This document shows, one piece after another, positions 6,805 to 15,263 of a stretch of 32,593 nucleotides of DNA (position 1 is its first letter; every line of letters begins with the position of its first letter). The notes under the pieces are model-generated. The model made no database searches. It saw only the letters and a list, made by a program, of their open reading frames with translations, and was not told the DNA's origin. The position numbers were made by a program, and so were the translations under genes. The stretch is from an uncultured Verrucomicrobiota bacterium (lineage in GTDB: Bacteria > Verrucomicrobiota > Kiritimatiellia > RFP12 > UBA1067): NCBI GenBank assembly GCA_945834475.1, contig CAMAHK010000018.1:1-32593 (forward strand). The letters run 5' to 3'.

Positions 6805-7182
6805 ATGAAAGAACAGAGTGCGACCATGATCAAGATCACTGAGACGACCGTTCGCGGCGACGAACATGAAGCTCCCGTCGACCGCACGTTCCAGACTGCT
6901 GACGAGGCTAAGGCATTCCTGAAGGACCGTCTGACGGAATGGTATGAGGAGCAGGGTTTCGGGACCGAGGATGCGGAATCCGAAGCCGAGGACGCATGGA
7001 CGCTGCGCGGCATTTCCGTGACGCTTCGCGAGGATGGCGTTGAGCCTCTGATGTTCTGCCTCGACATTGAGGACGGATCCCGTAGTGGTGAGAGCAATCC
7101 GCTACTGGTGGACATTGACTTGCGCGATGAGACGCAGCGCCGTCTTGAGGACGAGGCTCTTGCCCAGGAGGACGCGGAATGA
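6805..7182 (+). CDS. Acidic protein of unknown function (125 aa)
   Basis: A clear SD (aaaggag) lies 9 nt before ATG 6805. The product is strongly acidic, with runs such as GTEDAESEAEDAW and RRLEDEALAQEDAE, and has a central part ISVTLREDGVEPLMFCLDIED that looks like paired strands. No family is recognised. Its last codon overlaps the next start (ATGA at 7179), so the two are coupled. Small acidic proteins near restriction systems are sometimes DNA mimics that inhibit restriction enzymes, but no such signature is visible here. Confidence 0.7.
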   Translation: MKEQSATMIKITETTVRGDEHEAPVDRTFQTADEAKAFLKDRLTEWYEEQGFGTEDAESEAEDAWTLRGISVTLREDGVEPLMFCLDIEDGSRSGESNPLLVDIDLRDETQRRLEDEALAQEDAE

Positions 7183-7718
7183 GTGACAATGCCCGAGTCG
7201 ATTACCGGGACGTCCTTGCGGCACTCGGGGCGATGATGGCCGAGGCTGGCGACGAGGGAGTCGTCGCCGAGCCTTACGTCACGCTCGACGGCTATGAACT
7301 CGCGGAGGACTATCAGCTTGAGCGGATCCGGATTGGACGCGGCTATTCGCTTGAAATCTGCGGACTCACGCTGTGCTACGATGAGATCGGACACACATGG
7401 AACCTTGATCCGAACGAGATCGCTGGGAGCGCGGCTGCGCTCAAGGACCTGGACGAGTATCTCTGCGATCACGTCGTGAGGGACGACAGCTGGGAATACG
7501 AAAGTTCGGAGCTTACGATGGATGACCTCGTCGAGTTCGTGAACGAGACGCTGTTCGCCTGCGAGTTCTACACGGACGAGGACAGCTCCAATGTCTATGT
7601 GAAGGACTGGTCGGCGGACGAGGACTTCTTCGAGGACAAGACGCTTATCTCGTCCGACCGCGCAATCGACCTCCTCGCCGCAAACCCGAGCTACTGGCTC
7701 GACGAAACCTACTTGTAA
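7179..7718 (+). CDS. Acidic protein of unknown function (179 aa)
   Basis: Translationally coupled to the preceding gene (ATGA overlap). Many Asp and Glu residues are spread along the chain, notably in the second half (DEDSSNVYVKDWSADEDFFE). Size and charge are similar to ArdA antirestriction proteins (about 165-180 residues), but I do not see the conserved ArdA motif, so this is only an analogy. No signal peptide or membrane segment. Position four genes upstream of hsdM makes a restriction-linked role worth testing. Confidence 0.7.
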   Translation: MSDNARVDYRDVLAALGAMMAEAGDEGVVAEPYVTLDGYELAEDYQLERIRIGRGYSLEICGLTLCYDEIGHTWNLDPNEIAGSAAALKDLDEYLCDHVVRDDSWEYESSELTMDDLVEFVNETLFACEFYTDEDSSNVYVKDWSADEDFFEDKTLISSDRAIDLLAANPSYWLDETYL

Positions 7719-7729
7719 GAAAGGATATT

Positions 7730-8143
7730 ATGAATTCGTATCTCAATGAAACCGATGAGGTGAGAAACCTCCGCAACCGCTTCTGCGAGTTGATCAAGAG
7801 CGGCGCGTCGCCGGCCATGTGCAAGCTGAAGTTCTGGGCGGAACTGAAGAACGCCGTCGTGCGGGAGGCCTTCAGGAAGACCGGCGAATCCGCTCCACCC
7901 GCAGCCTTGGAACCATTCGGCGTTCCCCGCGCCCGCGAGCTGACGGCTGTAATTCGCCGTCTGTACCGCCAATGGGACGCTGGCAAGCTGACGGACCAGG
8001 AGTTCCTCGACAAGGCTCATGCGGTCAATGCAGACTTCGAGGTGCTTCTTGAGTACGATAAGGTTTCTGACGAAGAGATGATGAGATACCACGACGAGTA
8101 TTCGTCATCAATTGAAGCGGCTACGGAGACGGTTTGTCTTTAA
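7730..8143 (+). CDS. Uncharacterised helical protein (137 aa)
   Basis: Starts 11 bp after the previous stop with aaagga 6 nt before the ATG. The sequence is mainly helical with charged residues: VRNLRNRFCELIKSG, WAELKNAVVREAFRK, ELTAVIRRLYRQWDAGKLTDQEF. No family is recognised. Last gene of the operon driven from 6381; the gap after it contains the promoter of the ASCH gene and no obvious terminator. Confidence 0.7.
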   Translation: MNSYLNETDEVRNLRNRFCELIKSGASPAMCKLKFWAELKNAVVREAFRKTGESAPPAALEPFGVPRARELTAVIRRLYRQWDAGKLTDQEFLDKAHAVNADFEVLLEYDKVSDEEMMRYHDEYSSSIEAATETVCL

Positions 8144-8175
8144 TCAAATTATACAATAAAACAATGGATATTTGA

Positions 8176-8181
8176 TATAAT
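8176..8181 (+). promoter_or_regulatory. TATAAT promoter of the ASCH gene
   Basis: TTGATATAAT ends 9 nt before ATG 8191. There is no SD before that codon, consistent with a leaderless transcript. It may also drive the hsd operon. Confidence 0.6.
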
Positions 8182-8190
8182 ATGAATGTC

Positions 8191-8619
8191 ATGAAACGAG
8201 TAAACAAAGAGGTCGCACAATTGAGGGCTTTTACGGTTCACCCTGGATGGGCGTGGGCTCTCTTGGCTGGTGTCAAGAAACAGGAGTGGAGGACATTTCT
8301 TCCTAACCCGCGCGAGGGCGAGTGTGCCATTCACGTCTCGAAGAGTTATACGCGCGCGCAGTGGCAGCGTGAAGCGGATAGCGTAAAAGAATGGTGGCGG
8401 CGCAAGCTTCCGCCGTATGAAGAACTCGTGGAGAACTGGTGCGGAAAGGTTGTCGCGATTTGTAACTACAAGGCGAGCGAAGAAGACTGGGAGGACGATG
8501 CCTATGGCTGGCACATCTCGAAGGTGCGCAAGCTGAAGAAGCCGTTTGCGACGAAGGGTGCTCTCAAGCTCTGGAGAATGTCGCCGGAAGTGACGGCACA
8601 GACGATGGAAGCGCTTTAA
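8191..8619 (+). CDS. ASCH-domain protein
   Basis: A 142-residue protein with the ASCH fold pattern. The N-terminal strand-loop FTVHPGWAWALLAGVKKQEWRT (typically 'hPxWxxxIxxGxKxxExR') is followed by ECAIHVSKSYTR, KVVAICNY and a C-terminal WHISKVRKLKKPFATKGALKLWR. ASCH domains bind RNA or modified nucleosides and some are hydrolases acting on acetylated cytidine. The track start at 8182 overlaps the -10 box, so ATG 8191 is preferred. It sits 20 bp upstream of hsdM and could be a nucleic-acid-sensing accessory of the restriction locus. Confidence 0.75.
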   Translation: MKRVNKEVAQLRAFTVHPGWAWALLAGVKKQEWRTFLPNPREGECAIHVSKSYTRAQWQREADSVKEWWRRKLPPYEELVENWCGKVVAICNYKASEEDWEDDAYGWHISKVRKLKKPFATKGALKLWRMSPEVTAQTMEAL

Positions 8620-8639
8620 TTCAGTAAGGGATTGATGCA

Positions 8640-10181
8640 ATGATTTCGGACGACCTCAAGAAGTCGATTGATCGAATCTGGGATACGCTGTGGGCTGGCG
8701 GCCTCACGAATCCGCTGACCGACGTCGAACAGATCACCTACCTGCTTTTCATGAAGCTGATCGACGACAACGAGACGCGGGCGGAGAAGAACGCCGCGAT
8801 ACTTGGCGGCGATGTGATTGATCCGATCTTCAAGAAGGGCGTCTGGAAGCCGGAGGGCGCGGCGAATGGGGTTGCTTACGATTCCCTGCGCTGGAAGAAC
8901 TTTTGTCACAAGTCGCCGGACAAGATGCTGTCGCTTGTGCGCGAATATGTCTTCCCGTTCATCAAGACGCTTGGCAAGGGCAAGGACACGGCCTTCTCCG
9001 CCTTTATGGCCGACGCCGTCTTCCTGATTCCCACGGCGAATGTACTCGTGACGCTAGTCGACGAAATCAGCGCGATGGATCTCAACAACAAGGATGCGAT
9101 GGGCGACGTGTACGAGGAACTCCTCAACCGCGTGGCGTCCTCCGGCACCAACGGTCAGTTCCGAACCCCGCGTCACATCACCGAGATGATCATCGAGATG
9201 CTCGAACCGACGCTCGACGACACGGTCATGGATCCTGCGATGGGGTCGGCCGGATTCCTTCTCTCGGCCATCTCCTTCGCCAAGAAGCGCTATCCCCAGC
9301 AGCTCAAGAAGGCGGCGACGCTCAAGCGCTTCAAGTCGTCCTTCGTCAACGGGTTTGACACCGACCCGACGATGCTCCGAATCGGCGCGATGAACCTGAT
9401 GCTCCACGGCATTGAGTCGCCGAGCATCGCCTACCGTGATTCGGTTAGCGAGGACAACACCGACCGCGCCTGCTGTACGGTGATCGCCGCGAATCCGCCG
9501 TTCACTGGTACAATCTTTCAGGACTCGGTCGCGAAGGATATTCTCGCCATCACGAAGACGGGCAAGACCGAGCTCCTCTTCCTGTCGCTGTTCGTGCGGC
9601 TTCTGAAAATCGGCGGGCGGTGCGGCTCGATCGTGCCGCAGGGCGTTCTGTTCGGAAGTTCCTCTGCGCATCTCGCGATCCGAAAGGAACTTGTCGAACA
9701 CCAGCGCCTCATTGGTGTTCTTTCTCTCCCGAGCGGAGTCTTTCAGCCGTATTCGGGCGTTGCGACGGCAGTGCTGTTCTTTCAGAAGACGGACAACGGC
9801 GGGACGGAGGACGTCTGGTTCTACGACATGAAGGCCGACGGACTCTCCCTCGACCAGAAGCGCGAGAAGATCAAGGAGAACGACATCCCCAACATCATCA
9901 ACCGCTACAACGAGTGGAAGATGCGTGGCCTCGAAGGCGAGGGGCATCCGTGGAGCGTCGAACTGGACAAGTCGATCGTCTTTACGGACCGCAAGGCCAA
10001 GTGCTTCACCGTCCCCAAGGCTGAGATCGTCGCCAACAACTACGACCTCTCGTTCAACAAGTACCGCGAAGTCGAGCAAGTCAAGGAAGACCTCCCGCCC
10101 GTCAAGGATCTCGTCCGCCAGATCGAAAAGTTGACCGCCGATTTCGATAAGGGCTTCGCCGCACTGAAGGGGACACTGTGA
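8640..10181 (+). CDS. hsdM: Type I restriction-modification DNA methyltransferase subunit M
   Basis: A 513-residue HsdM that transfers methyl groups from S-adenosylmethionine to adenine in the site chosen by HsdS. The N-terminal domain (LKKSIDRIWDTLWAGGLTNP...LLFMKLIDD) is the usual HsdM_N. Methyltransferase motif I is DPAMGSAGFL (about residue 197) and catalytic motif IV is NPPF (about 284). A C-terminal helical segment contacts HsdS. Length is normal and no defect is seen. The stop overlaps the next start (TGATG). Confidence 0.95.
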   Translation: MISDDLKKSIDRIWDTLWAGGLTNPLTDVEQITYLLFMKLIDDNETRAEKNAAILGGDVIDPIFKKGVWKPEGAANGVAYDSLRWKNFCHKSPDKMLSLVREYVFPFIKTLGKGKDTAFSAFMADAVFLIPTANVLVTLVDEISAMDLNNKDAMGDVYEELLNRVASSGTNGQFRTPRHITEMIIEMLEPTLDDTVMDPAMGSAGFLLSAISFAKKRYPQQLKKAATLKRFKSSFVNGFDTDPTMLRIGAMNLMLHGIESPSIAYRDSVSEDNTDRACCTVIAANPPFTGTIFQDSVAKDILAITKTGKTELLFLSLFVRLLKIGGRCGSIVPQGVLFGSSSAHLAIRKELVEHQRLIGVLSLPSGVFQPYSGVATAVLFFQKTDNGGTEDVWFYDMKADGLSLDQKREKIKENDIPNIINRYNEWKMRGLEGEGHPWSVELDKSIVFTDRKAKCFTVPKAEIVANNYDLSFNKYREVEQVKEDLPPVKDLVRQIEKLTADFDKGFAALKGTL

Positions 10182-10366
10182 TGGGAGTGAAGTCGATGAA
10201 AGGCGCGGAATCGCAGAACGTCGAGTATAAGCGCAGCTGGCACGACAACGGTGATACTCAAGGTGATACCCAAGGTGATACTCAAGGTGTTACTCAAGGT
10301 GTTACCCAAGGTGTTACTCAAGATAGCGGGCATTGGGAAGTTGTCTCTGAGAAGGGGGCGGTCTGA
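10181..10366 (+). CDS. Mini-ORF between hsdM and hsdS: AlbA_2 N-terminus joined to a VTQ/DTQ repeat tail
   Basis: A 61-residue ORF coupled at both ends: its ATG overlaps the hsdM TGA and its TGA overlaps the hsdS ATG. After MGVKS it reads MKGAESQNVEYKRSWHD, the exact beginning of AlbA_2 (Schlafen-like AAA_4) proteins. It then jumps to GDTQGDTQ/GVTQGVTQ repeats, which resemble the C-terminal linker of the same proteins. The body of about 400 residues is gone while the frame and the overlaps are kept. It may be a deletion relic that survives because it keeps hsdS translation coupled, or a small functional protein. Confidence 0.6.
   Translation: MGVKSMKGAESQNVEYKRSWHDNGDTQGDTQGDTQGVTQGVTQGVTQDSGHWEVVSEKGAV
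10250..10321 (+). repeat. Six tandem 12-bp repeats (GGTGWTACYCAA)
   Basis: Six units of 12 bp: three with GGTGAT followed by three with GGTGTT, alternating ACTCAA and ACCCAA. Each unit encodes G-(D/V)-T-Q. Because 12 is divisible by three, copy-number changes keep the frame and would not switch hsdS off. Confidence 0.9.
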
Positions 10367-11529
10367 TGGGTGTGCGGGAAACCACAAAGATCGCAAAGAT
10401 CGCAAAGGTGCGGTTGGGGGATGTGTGCTCAATAAACATGGGTCAGTCTCCCGATTCAAAGAGTTACAACTCTGAAGCTCGTGGACTTCCGTTTTATCAG
10501 GGCAATGCTGACTTTGGTGATGATCATCCAACGCCCCGCGTATGGTGCGATACGCCTACTAAAGTTGCTGAAGTTGGCGAAATACTGATTTCGGTTCGAG
10601 CCCCAATCGGTGCGTTAAATTTTGCCAATGAACGGTGTTGCATTGGACGTGGGCTTGCGTCATTAAATCCTAGCAGTGAGATTATTCCTCGATATTTATA
10701 TTATTCATTAAGAAGCAAGAATGAAGAGTTGAATCTAAGAGGAACTGGGAGTACGTTCAAGGCAATAAACAAGAAATCATTAGCTACCGTAGAATTTTTC
10801 CTTCCATCGCTCCCTGAGCAGAAGCGGATTGCGGAGGAGCTGGATCAGATTTGTGAACTGAAGAAGAATGCGGAAGAGCGTCTCGCGCTGATGGATCAGC
10901 TTGTCAAATCCCGGTTTGTCGAGATGTTTGGGAATGTGGTTAGAAATGATCGGGGGTGGACAATCTCAAAGTTTGGTGAGGTAACTGATTCGCGTTTGGG
11001 AAAGATGCTCGACGCCAAAAAGCAAACAGGGCTACATAAACGGAAATACCTAGCGAATTTTAATGTTCAGTGGTTTAAAATTGATGCGTCTGAATTACAT
11101 GAGATGGATTTTGACGAGGCTGATCGACTCGAATTCGCACTTAAGGATGGAGACCTATTGGTTTGTGAAGGTGGCGAATCTGGTAGGTGCTGCGTTTGGC
11201 GGAACCAGATAGAGAACTGCTATTATCAAAAAGCATTACATCGCGTACGTTGCCATGCCGATAAGCTTGATCCTGATTTTCTCTCTTATTGGTTCTTGAT
11301 GAGCTGTAAGGGACATGCGTTTGATCATATCCTTGGGGCAAAGGCAACGATCGCCCATTTGCCAGGCGTTAAGCTGAAGGCATTGGATGTTGTTGTTCCT
11401 CCAATAGCCCTCCAGTGCGAGTTTGCCGCGTTCGTGGCTGAGGTCGACAAATCGAAATTTGTCTTGCGCGAGACGGTGGCGCGAATGGAAACGCTCTACA
11501 AGGCGAAGCTTCAGGAGTATTTCGGATGA
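10366..11529 (+). CDS. hsdS: Type I restriction-modification specificity subunit S
   Basis: A 387-residue HsdS with two target recognition domains. TRD1 spans about 14-150 (VRLGDVCSINMGQSPDSKSY...). The central conserved helix is SLPEQKRIAEELDQICELKK and onward to LVKSRFVEMFG. TRD2 spans about 203-345, and the second helix is IALQCEFAAFVAEVDKSK to KLQEYFG. Each TRD reads half of a bipartite DNA site. The TRD coding sequence is visibly more AT-rich than hsdM, as expected for exchanged recognition domains. The N-terminus has KIAKIAK from a small DNA repeat (aaagatcgc twice). Confidence 0.93.
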   Translation: MGVRETTKIAKIAKVRLGDVCSINMGQSPDSKSYNSEARGLPFYQGNADFGDDHPTPRVWCDTPTKVAEVGEILISVRAPIGALNFANERCCIGRGLASLNPSSEIIPRYLYYSLRSKNEELNLRGTGSTFKAINKKSLATVEFFLPSLPEQKRIAEELDQICELKKNAEERLALMDQLVKSRFVEMFGNVVRNDRGWTISKFGEVTDSRLGKMLDAKKQTGLHKRKYLANFNVQWFKIDASELHEMDFDEADRLEFALKDGDLLVCEGGESGRCCVWRNQIENCYYQKALHRVRCHADKLDPDFLSYWFLMSCKGHAFDHILGAKATIAHLPGVKLKALDVVVPPIALQCEFAAFVAEVDKSKFVLRETVARMETLYKAKLQEYFG

Positions 11530-11590
11530 GCTGTGTGTGAGGTGCGTATGATCTCTGGATTCTTGCGATTGCCTTAAGTCTGTCCGCAAT

Positions 11591-11598
11591 GGTATAAT
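11591..11598 (+). promoter_or_regulatory. Internal promoter GGTATAAT before the DUF3791 gene
   Basis: TATAAT (11593-11598) ends 12 nt before ATG 11611. It gives the DUF3791 pair, and possibly hsdR, transcription independent of hsdM-hsdS. Confidence 0.6.
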
Positions 11599-11610
11599 TC
11601 AAAGCAAGAG

Positions 11611-11841
11611 ATGAGCGAGCAAGATATCAATGATGCGAACCTGCTGGTTGTCATAGCCGTTGATGGCTATGCCCGTCGGCACCATGTCTCTGCGTCGGAA
11701 GCGTACGGGTATCTGTCGAGCAAGGCGATCCCTCAGGTCATTCGCGAGAATTACGCGACGCTGCATATGCAGGATCCGTTCGAGGTCGTTGATTTTGTCG
11801 AGGATGTCCTGAAGCGGGAGACGGAGGTTATCAATGGGTGA
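11611..11841 (+). CDS. DUF3791-family small protein
   Basis: A 76-residue protein with the DUF3791 pattern: LLVVIAVDGYARRHHVSASEAYGYL, then IPQVIRENYATLHMQ and VVDFVEDVLKRE. DUF3791 proteins occur next to DUF3990 and related genes in toxin-antitoxin-like cassettes and are thought to be the antitoxin-side partner. It overlaps the next gene by 8 bp. Its own promoter and place between hsdS and hsdR indicate an inserted cassette. Confidence 0.7.
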   Translation: MSEQDINDANLLVVIAVDGYARRHHVSASEAYGYLSSKAIPQVIRENYATLHMQDPFEVVDFVEDVLKRETEVING

Positions 11842-12055
11842 ATACATCTACAAGGGGCAGGATGTCACGATTTGCGTGCTGATTCAGATTGAGAATGTCG
11901 TGCGAATTCTTGCCCGGCGTGAGGGCTGTGTGTTTGATGAGATGCTTGGGCGTTTTTATTGTTCGAGGACATACAGGAACCTGATCAATCCAGACTGCGG
12001 GCTCTGGGCCGAAAGTGCGGACTATATCGCCGACGATTTTGCGCGTGTTGCATGA
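11834..12055 (+). CDS. Small partner of DUF3791
   Basis: A 73-residue protein overlapping the DUF3791 gene. Its ending, SRTYRNLINPDCGLWAESADYIADDF, matches a small family I have seen beside DUF3791, for which I know no formal name ('xYxxLxxxxTGLWxESPxYxxxxF'). No DUF3990 toxin is visible. Whether this protein is a toxin, an antitoxin or an accessory cannot be told from sequence. Confidence 0.55.
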   Translation: MGEYIYKGQDVTICVLIQIENVVRILARREGCVFDEMLGRFYCSRTYRNLINPDCGLWAESADYIADDFARVA

Positions 12056-12077
12056 GTTGTCGGATGGAGTCTTTTGG

Positions 12078-15000
12078 ATGAGCTTTTACAAGAAGATTTC
12101 TGATGCGATTGGTGCGGCCTTGTCCGGCAATGATGCTGTTGCGCTTGCGAAGGTTGCGCGTGATGCCGTCATGTCGGCGGCGAAGCGGCTCTTCGAGCAC
12201 AAGGGCGTGGGGCTTGATGACGATATCACTTTGATTGAGCTGATTCATTCGCCCGTCGTCGAGGAGTTCGTCGGAACGGCAGAGGCTGTTGCCGCGCTCG
12301 ATTTCGTGCGTATCCTCGGCACGAATGCAGATCACGAACGCGGAGTGAAGAAGACGAGGGCCGCGCAGGCTGCGAAGACGGCGCTCGACTTTGCTGCGCT
12401 TGTCGGAGCGGCCGTTGAGCCGGGGAGTGTCACGCCGCCGACAAGCTTCGCGCCTGCCTTGACTGAGGCCGAGACACGTCGCCTTTACATCGACACGTAT
12501 CTTGAGGAGGCGGGATGGAAGGTCTCGGAGGTGAAGGGTGAGACCAATCCAGATGGTGCATCCGTCGAGGTCAAGGTGACGGGGATGCCGCCGGATGGAC
12601 AGGATGGCTTCTGCGACTATGTGCTGTTCGGGGCGGACGGGAAGCCGCTGGCGGTTGTCGAGGCGAAGAAGACGTCTGTCAGTGAGGAGAAGGGGCGTGT
12701 TCAGGTTCAGCGTTACGGCGAGTGTCTGGAGCGTCAGTATGGTGTGAAGCCCGTCCTCTACTACACGAACGGTTACACCATCAAGTGTCTGGACCGTGTC
12801 TACGCGGAGCCTCGTCGCCTGGTTGCGTTCCATACACGCAAGGAGCTTGAGCGGATGCACGCGCTGCGTTCGCGCGGGAGGATCGGGGACATGAACCCCA
12901 ATCCCGAAATCGCGGGACGTCCTTACCAGAGTACGGCAATCAAGAGCATCTGCGAACATCTCGACGGCAAACACCGGAAGGGGCTTCTCGTCCTCGCCAC
13001 TGGAACGGGCAAGACGCGCGTCTCAATTGCTCTGATTGATGTTTTGACGCGTAATGGCTGGATTAAGAATGTTCTCTTTCTGGCCGACCGCCGGGAACTC
13101 GTCCGTCAGGCGCACAAGGAGTTTGAGAAACAGCTGCCCAATATGACTTACTCCGTTCTGTCGGACAAGAAGCTCCGTGGGAAGGAGGATGCTCGGATCA
13201 TGTTCTCGACGCATCAGACGATGATTCGGTACATCGATGCTGAGGCGAAGAAGTTTACTCCGGGACGTTTTGACCTCATTGTCATTGACGAGGCGCACCG
13301 CTCAATCTTCAACAAGTACGGTGCGATCTTCCGTTACTTCGATTCGCTGTTGGTCGGCCTGACGGCGACACCGAAGGAGGATGTTGACGCGAACACCTAT
13401 AAGATCTTTGACTGCGAGAGCGGAAGTCCGAACTTCTCGTATCAGATCGAGGAGGCCGTGAAGGCGGGCTGGCTCGTCGACTGGGAGCTTTTCAATAAGA
13501 CAACGGATGTTTTGAGTTACGGCATCCACTACGATGAACTTTCTGAAGAGGAGCGCAAAGCTGCCGATGAGCTTTTCGGGGATGCAGGCTATGACGAGAC
13601 ACCAGAGTATGTCTCGAACTCCAAGATCTTCAAGGCGGTCTATAATACGAAGACGGTCGACCTGGTCCTTCAGGATCTCATGAAGCTCGGCTTCAAAGTC
13701 GGAGGAGGTGACATGCTCGGCAAGACGGTCGTCTTTGCCATGAATCACCATCATGCCGAGATGATCGTCGAGCGATTCAAGAAGCTCTATCCCCAGTATC
13801 CCGAGGAATACTGTCAGCTGATCGACAACTACGAGAAGTTCGCCGATACGCTCATTGATGATTTCAAGACCAAGCCCGGCTTCCGAATCGCAGTCTCGGT
13901 CGATATGCTCGACACGGGTATCGACGTGCCGGAGATCCTGAATCTTGTCTTCTTCAAGCAGGTGAAGTCGAAAATCAAGTTCATTCAAATGGTCGGGCGT
14001 GGAACGCGGACGTGCGAAGATGTCTTCGGCCCCGGTCAGCATAAGAAGAAATTCCGTGCCTTTGACTGGTGCGGTAACTTCGAGTATTTTGGCATGGGAG
14101 GCAAGGGGTCCGAGGACGGTGGGTTGACGAAGTCGCTCACGCAGACCTTGTTTGAGCTTAGGCTTTCGCTTGCCCGTCAGCTTCAGCACGTCGATCACCA
14201 GCAGTTCCCTTGGCGCAAGGCTTATCGGAAGGAGTTGGCGACGGGTCTTCATGCGGCGACCGTCCTGCTCAAGTCGCGAACCGCCCGAATTGACGTGCGT
14301 GAAAATCTTCCTCATATCGACAAGTATGTGAGCGAAGATGCCTGGAAGGCGATTTCGCCTATGGCTGAGTCCGAGATCTCGACATTCATTGCTCCTCTTG
14401 TTGAAAGCGAAGAGGGCAACGAGTTCGTCAAGATGTTCGACGCGCGGATGCTCAGAATCGAGAATGTTATCGCTTCCGGCGCAGACATCGAGAAGGCCAA
14501 GGTGGACGTTCGCGCGGTCAGGAAGACAGCGAAGGCGCTACAGGGGCTTGGCACGATTGACGAGATTGCGGCCAAGGCAAAGGAGCTTAAGGAGCTTGTG
14601 AATGACGAGCTCTGGCTCAAGCCGGAAATTGAACGCATCGAGACGCTGCGCAAGGAGCTTCGGATGCTCATGCCCTATCTCAAGGACGAGAAAAAGGCAC
14701 TTGTCGACCTGCAGATCGACGATCGGGTTCAGGAGCGGATGGGCGCGGGCTGGATGCCCGACGTGAAAACCTATCGTGAGAAGGTGATCGACTATCTCCT
14801 AAAGCATTCGGACTCGCCAGTCATCGCCAAGATCCGTGCGCTTGAGAAGCTCTCTCGCAAGGATATGGATGAGATCGAGCGAGTTTGTTTTGAAGAGCTT
14901 GGAACACGAGAGGACTTCGAGGCCGAGAATGAAGATGTGGGCGGACGTTCGCTGGCCGGGTTCCTCCGCAGTCTCACGGGACTTGATCAAGCTGCGGTCA

Positions 15001-15230
15001 ATAGGTGCTTTGGAGAGTTCCTCAATGACAGTACGCTGACGGCAGATCAGCAGTCGTTCGTCTCGGAGGTGATCGATTACCTGATGGCCAACGGCGAGGT
15101 CAGCGTCGACGATCTGAAGACCAAGGCTCCGTTCAATGATATGGATCTGGCGGAGATCTTTGGGGGTCGTTACGATGTCTTGCTGAAGATTCGTGATGCG
15201 ATTGTTGAACTTGAATCCATAGCCGTGTAA
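12078..15230 (+). CDS. hsdR: Type I restriction endonuclease subunit R
   Basis: A 1050-residue HsdR, the ATP-driven translocase and nuclease of the complex. After a helical N-terminal region of about 110 residues comes the PD-(D/E)xK nuclease (CDYVLFGADGKPLAVVEAKK, about 178-196). Helicase Walker A is ATGTGKTR (about 307), the DEAH box is IDEAHRS (about 402), and later motifs are SVDMLDTGIDVPE and QMVGRGTR (about 637). The C-terminus ends like the EcoEI_R_C domain. I start at ATG 12078 (ggag 8 nt upstream) rather than 12015, which lies inside the preceding gene. All catalytic motifs are intact. Confidence 0.93.
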   Translation: MSFYKKISDAIGAALSGNDAVALAKVARDAVMSAAKRLFEHKGVGLDDDITLIELIHSPVVEEFVGTAEAVAALDFVRILGTNADHERGVKKTRAAQAAKTALDFAALVGAAVEPGSVTPPTSFAPALTEAETRRLYIDTYLEEAGWKVSEVKGETNPDGASVEVKVTGMPPDGQDGFCDYVLFGADGKPLAVVEAKKTSVSEEKGRVQVQRYGECLERQYGVKPVLYYTNGYTIKCLDRVYAEPRRLVAFHTRKELERMHALRSRGRIGDMNPNPEIAGRPYQSTAIKSICEHLDGKHRKGLLVLATGTGKTRVSIALIDVLTRNGWIKNVLFLADRRELVRQAHKEFEKQLPNMTYSVLSDKKLRGKEDARIMFSTHQTMIRYIDAEAKKFTPGRFDLIVIDEAHRSIFNKYGAIFRYFDSLLVGLTATPKEDVDANTYKIFDCESGSPNFSYQIEEAVKAGWLVDWELFNKTTDVLSYGIHYDELSEEERKAADELFGDAGYDETPEYVSNSKIFKAVYNTKTVDLVLQDLMKLGFKVGGGDMLGKTVVFAMNHHHAEMIVERFKKLYPQYPEEYCQLIDNYEKFADTLIDDFKTKPGFRIAVSVDMLDTGIDVPEILNLVFFKQVKSKIKFIQMVGRGTRTCEDVFGPGQHKKKFRAFDWCGNFEYFGMGGKGSEDGGLTKSLTQTLFELRLSLARQLQHVDHQQFPWRKAYRKELATGLHAATVLLKSRTARIDVRENLPHIDKYVSEDAWKAISPMAESEISTFIAPLVESEEGNEFVKMFDARMLRIENVIASGADIEKAKVDVRAVRKTAKALQGLGTIDEIAAKAKELKELVNDELWLKPEIERIETLRKELRMLMPYLKDEKKALVDLQIDDRVQERMGAGWMPDVKTYREKVIDYLLKHSDSPVIAKIRALEKLSRKDMDEIERVCFEELGTREDFEAENEDVGGRSLAGFLRSLTGLDQAAVNRCFGEFLNDSTLTADQQSFVSEVIDYLMANGEVSVDDLKTKAPFNDMDLAEIFGGRYDVLLKIRDAIVELESIAV

Positions 15231-15263
15231 GTAGTGGTCTAATGGCCTGCAAGAGGACTTGAA

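Noticed and set aside
7179-7718. Firm call as ArdA antirestriction protein
   Set aside because: Size and acidity agree, but I cannot find the conserved ArdA sequence motif.
10250-10321. CRISPR array
   Set aside because: Units are 12 bp, contiguous, without spacers and in a coding frame.
12015-12077. Extended HsdR start at 12015
   Set aside because: It overlaps the preceding small gene; ATG 12078 has a ribosome site and fits the family N-terminus.
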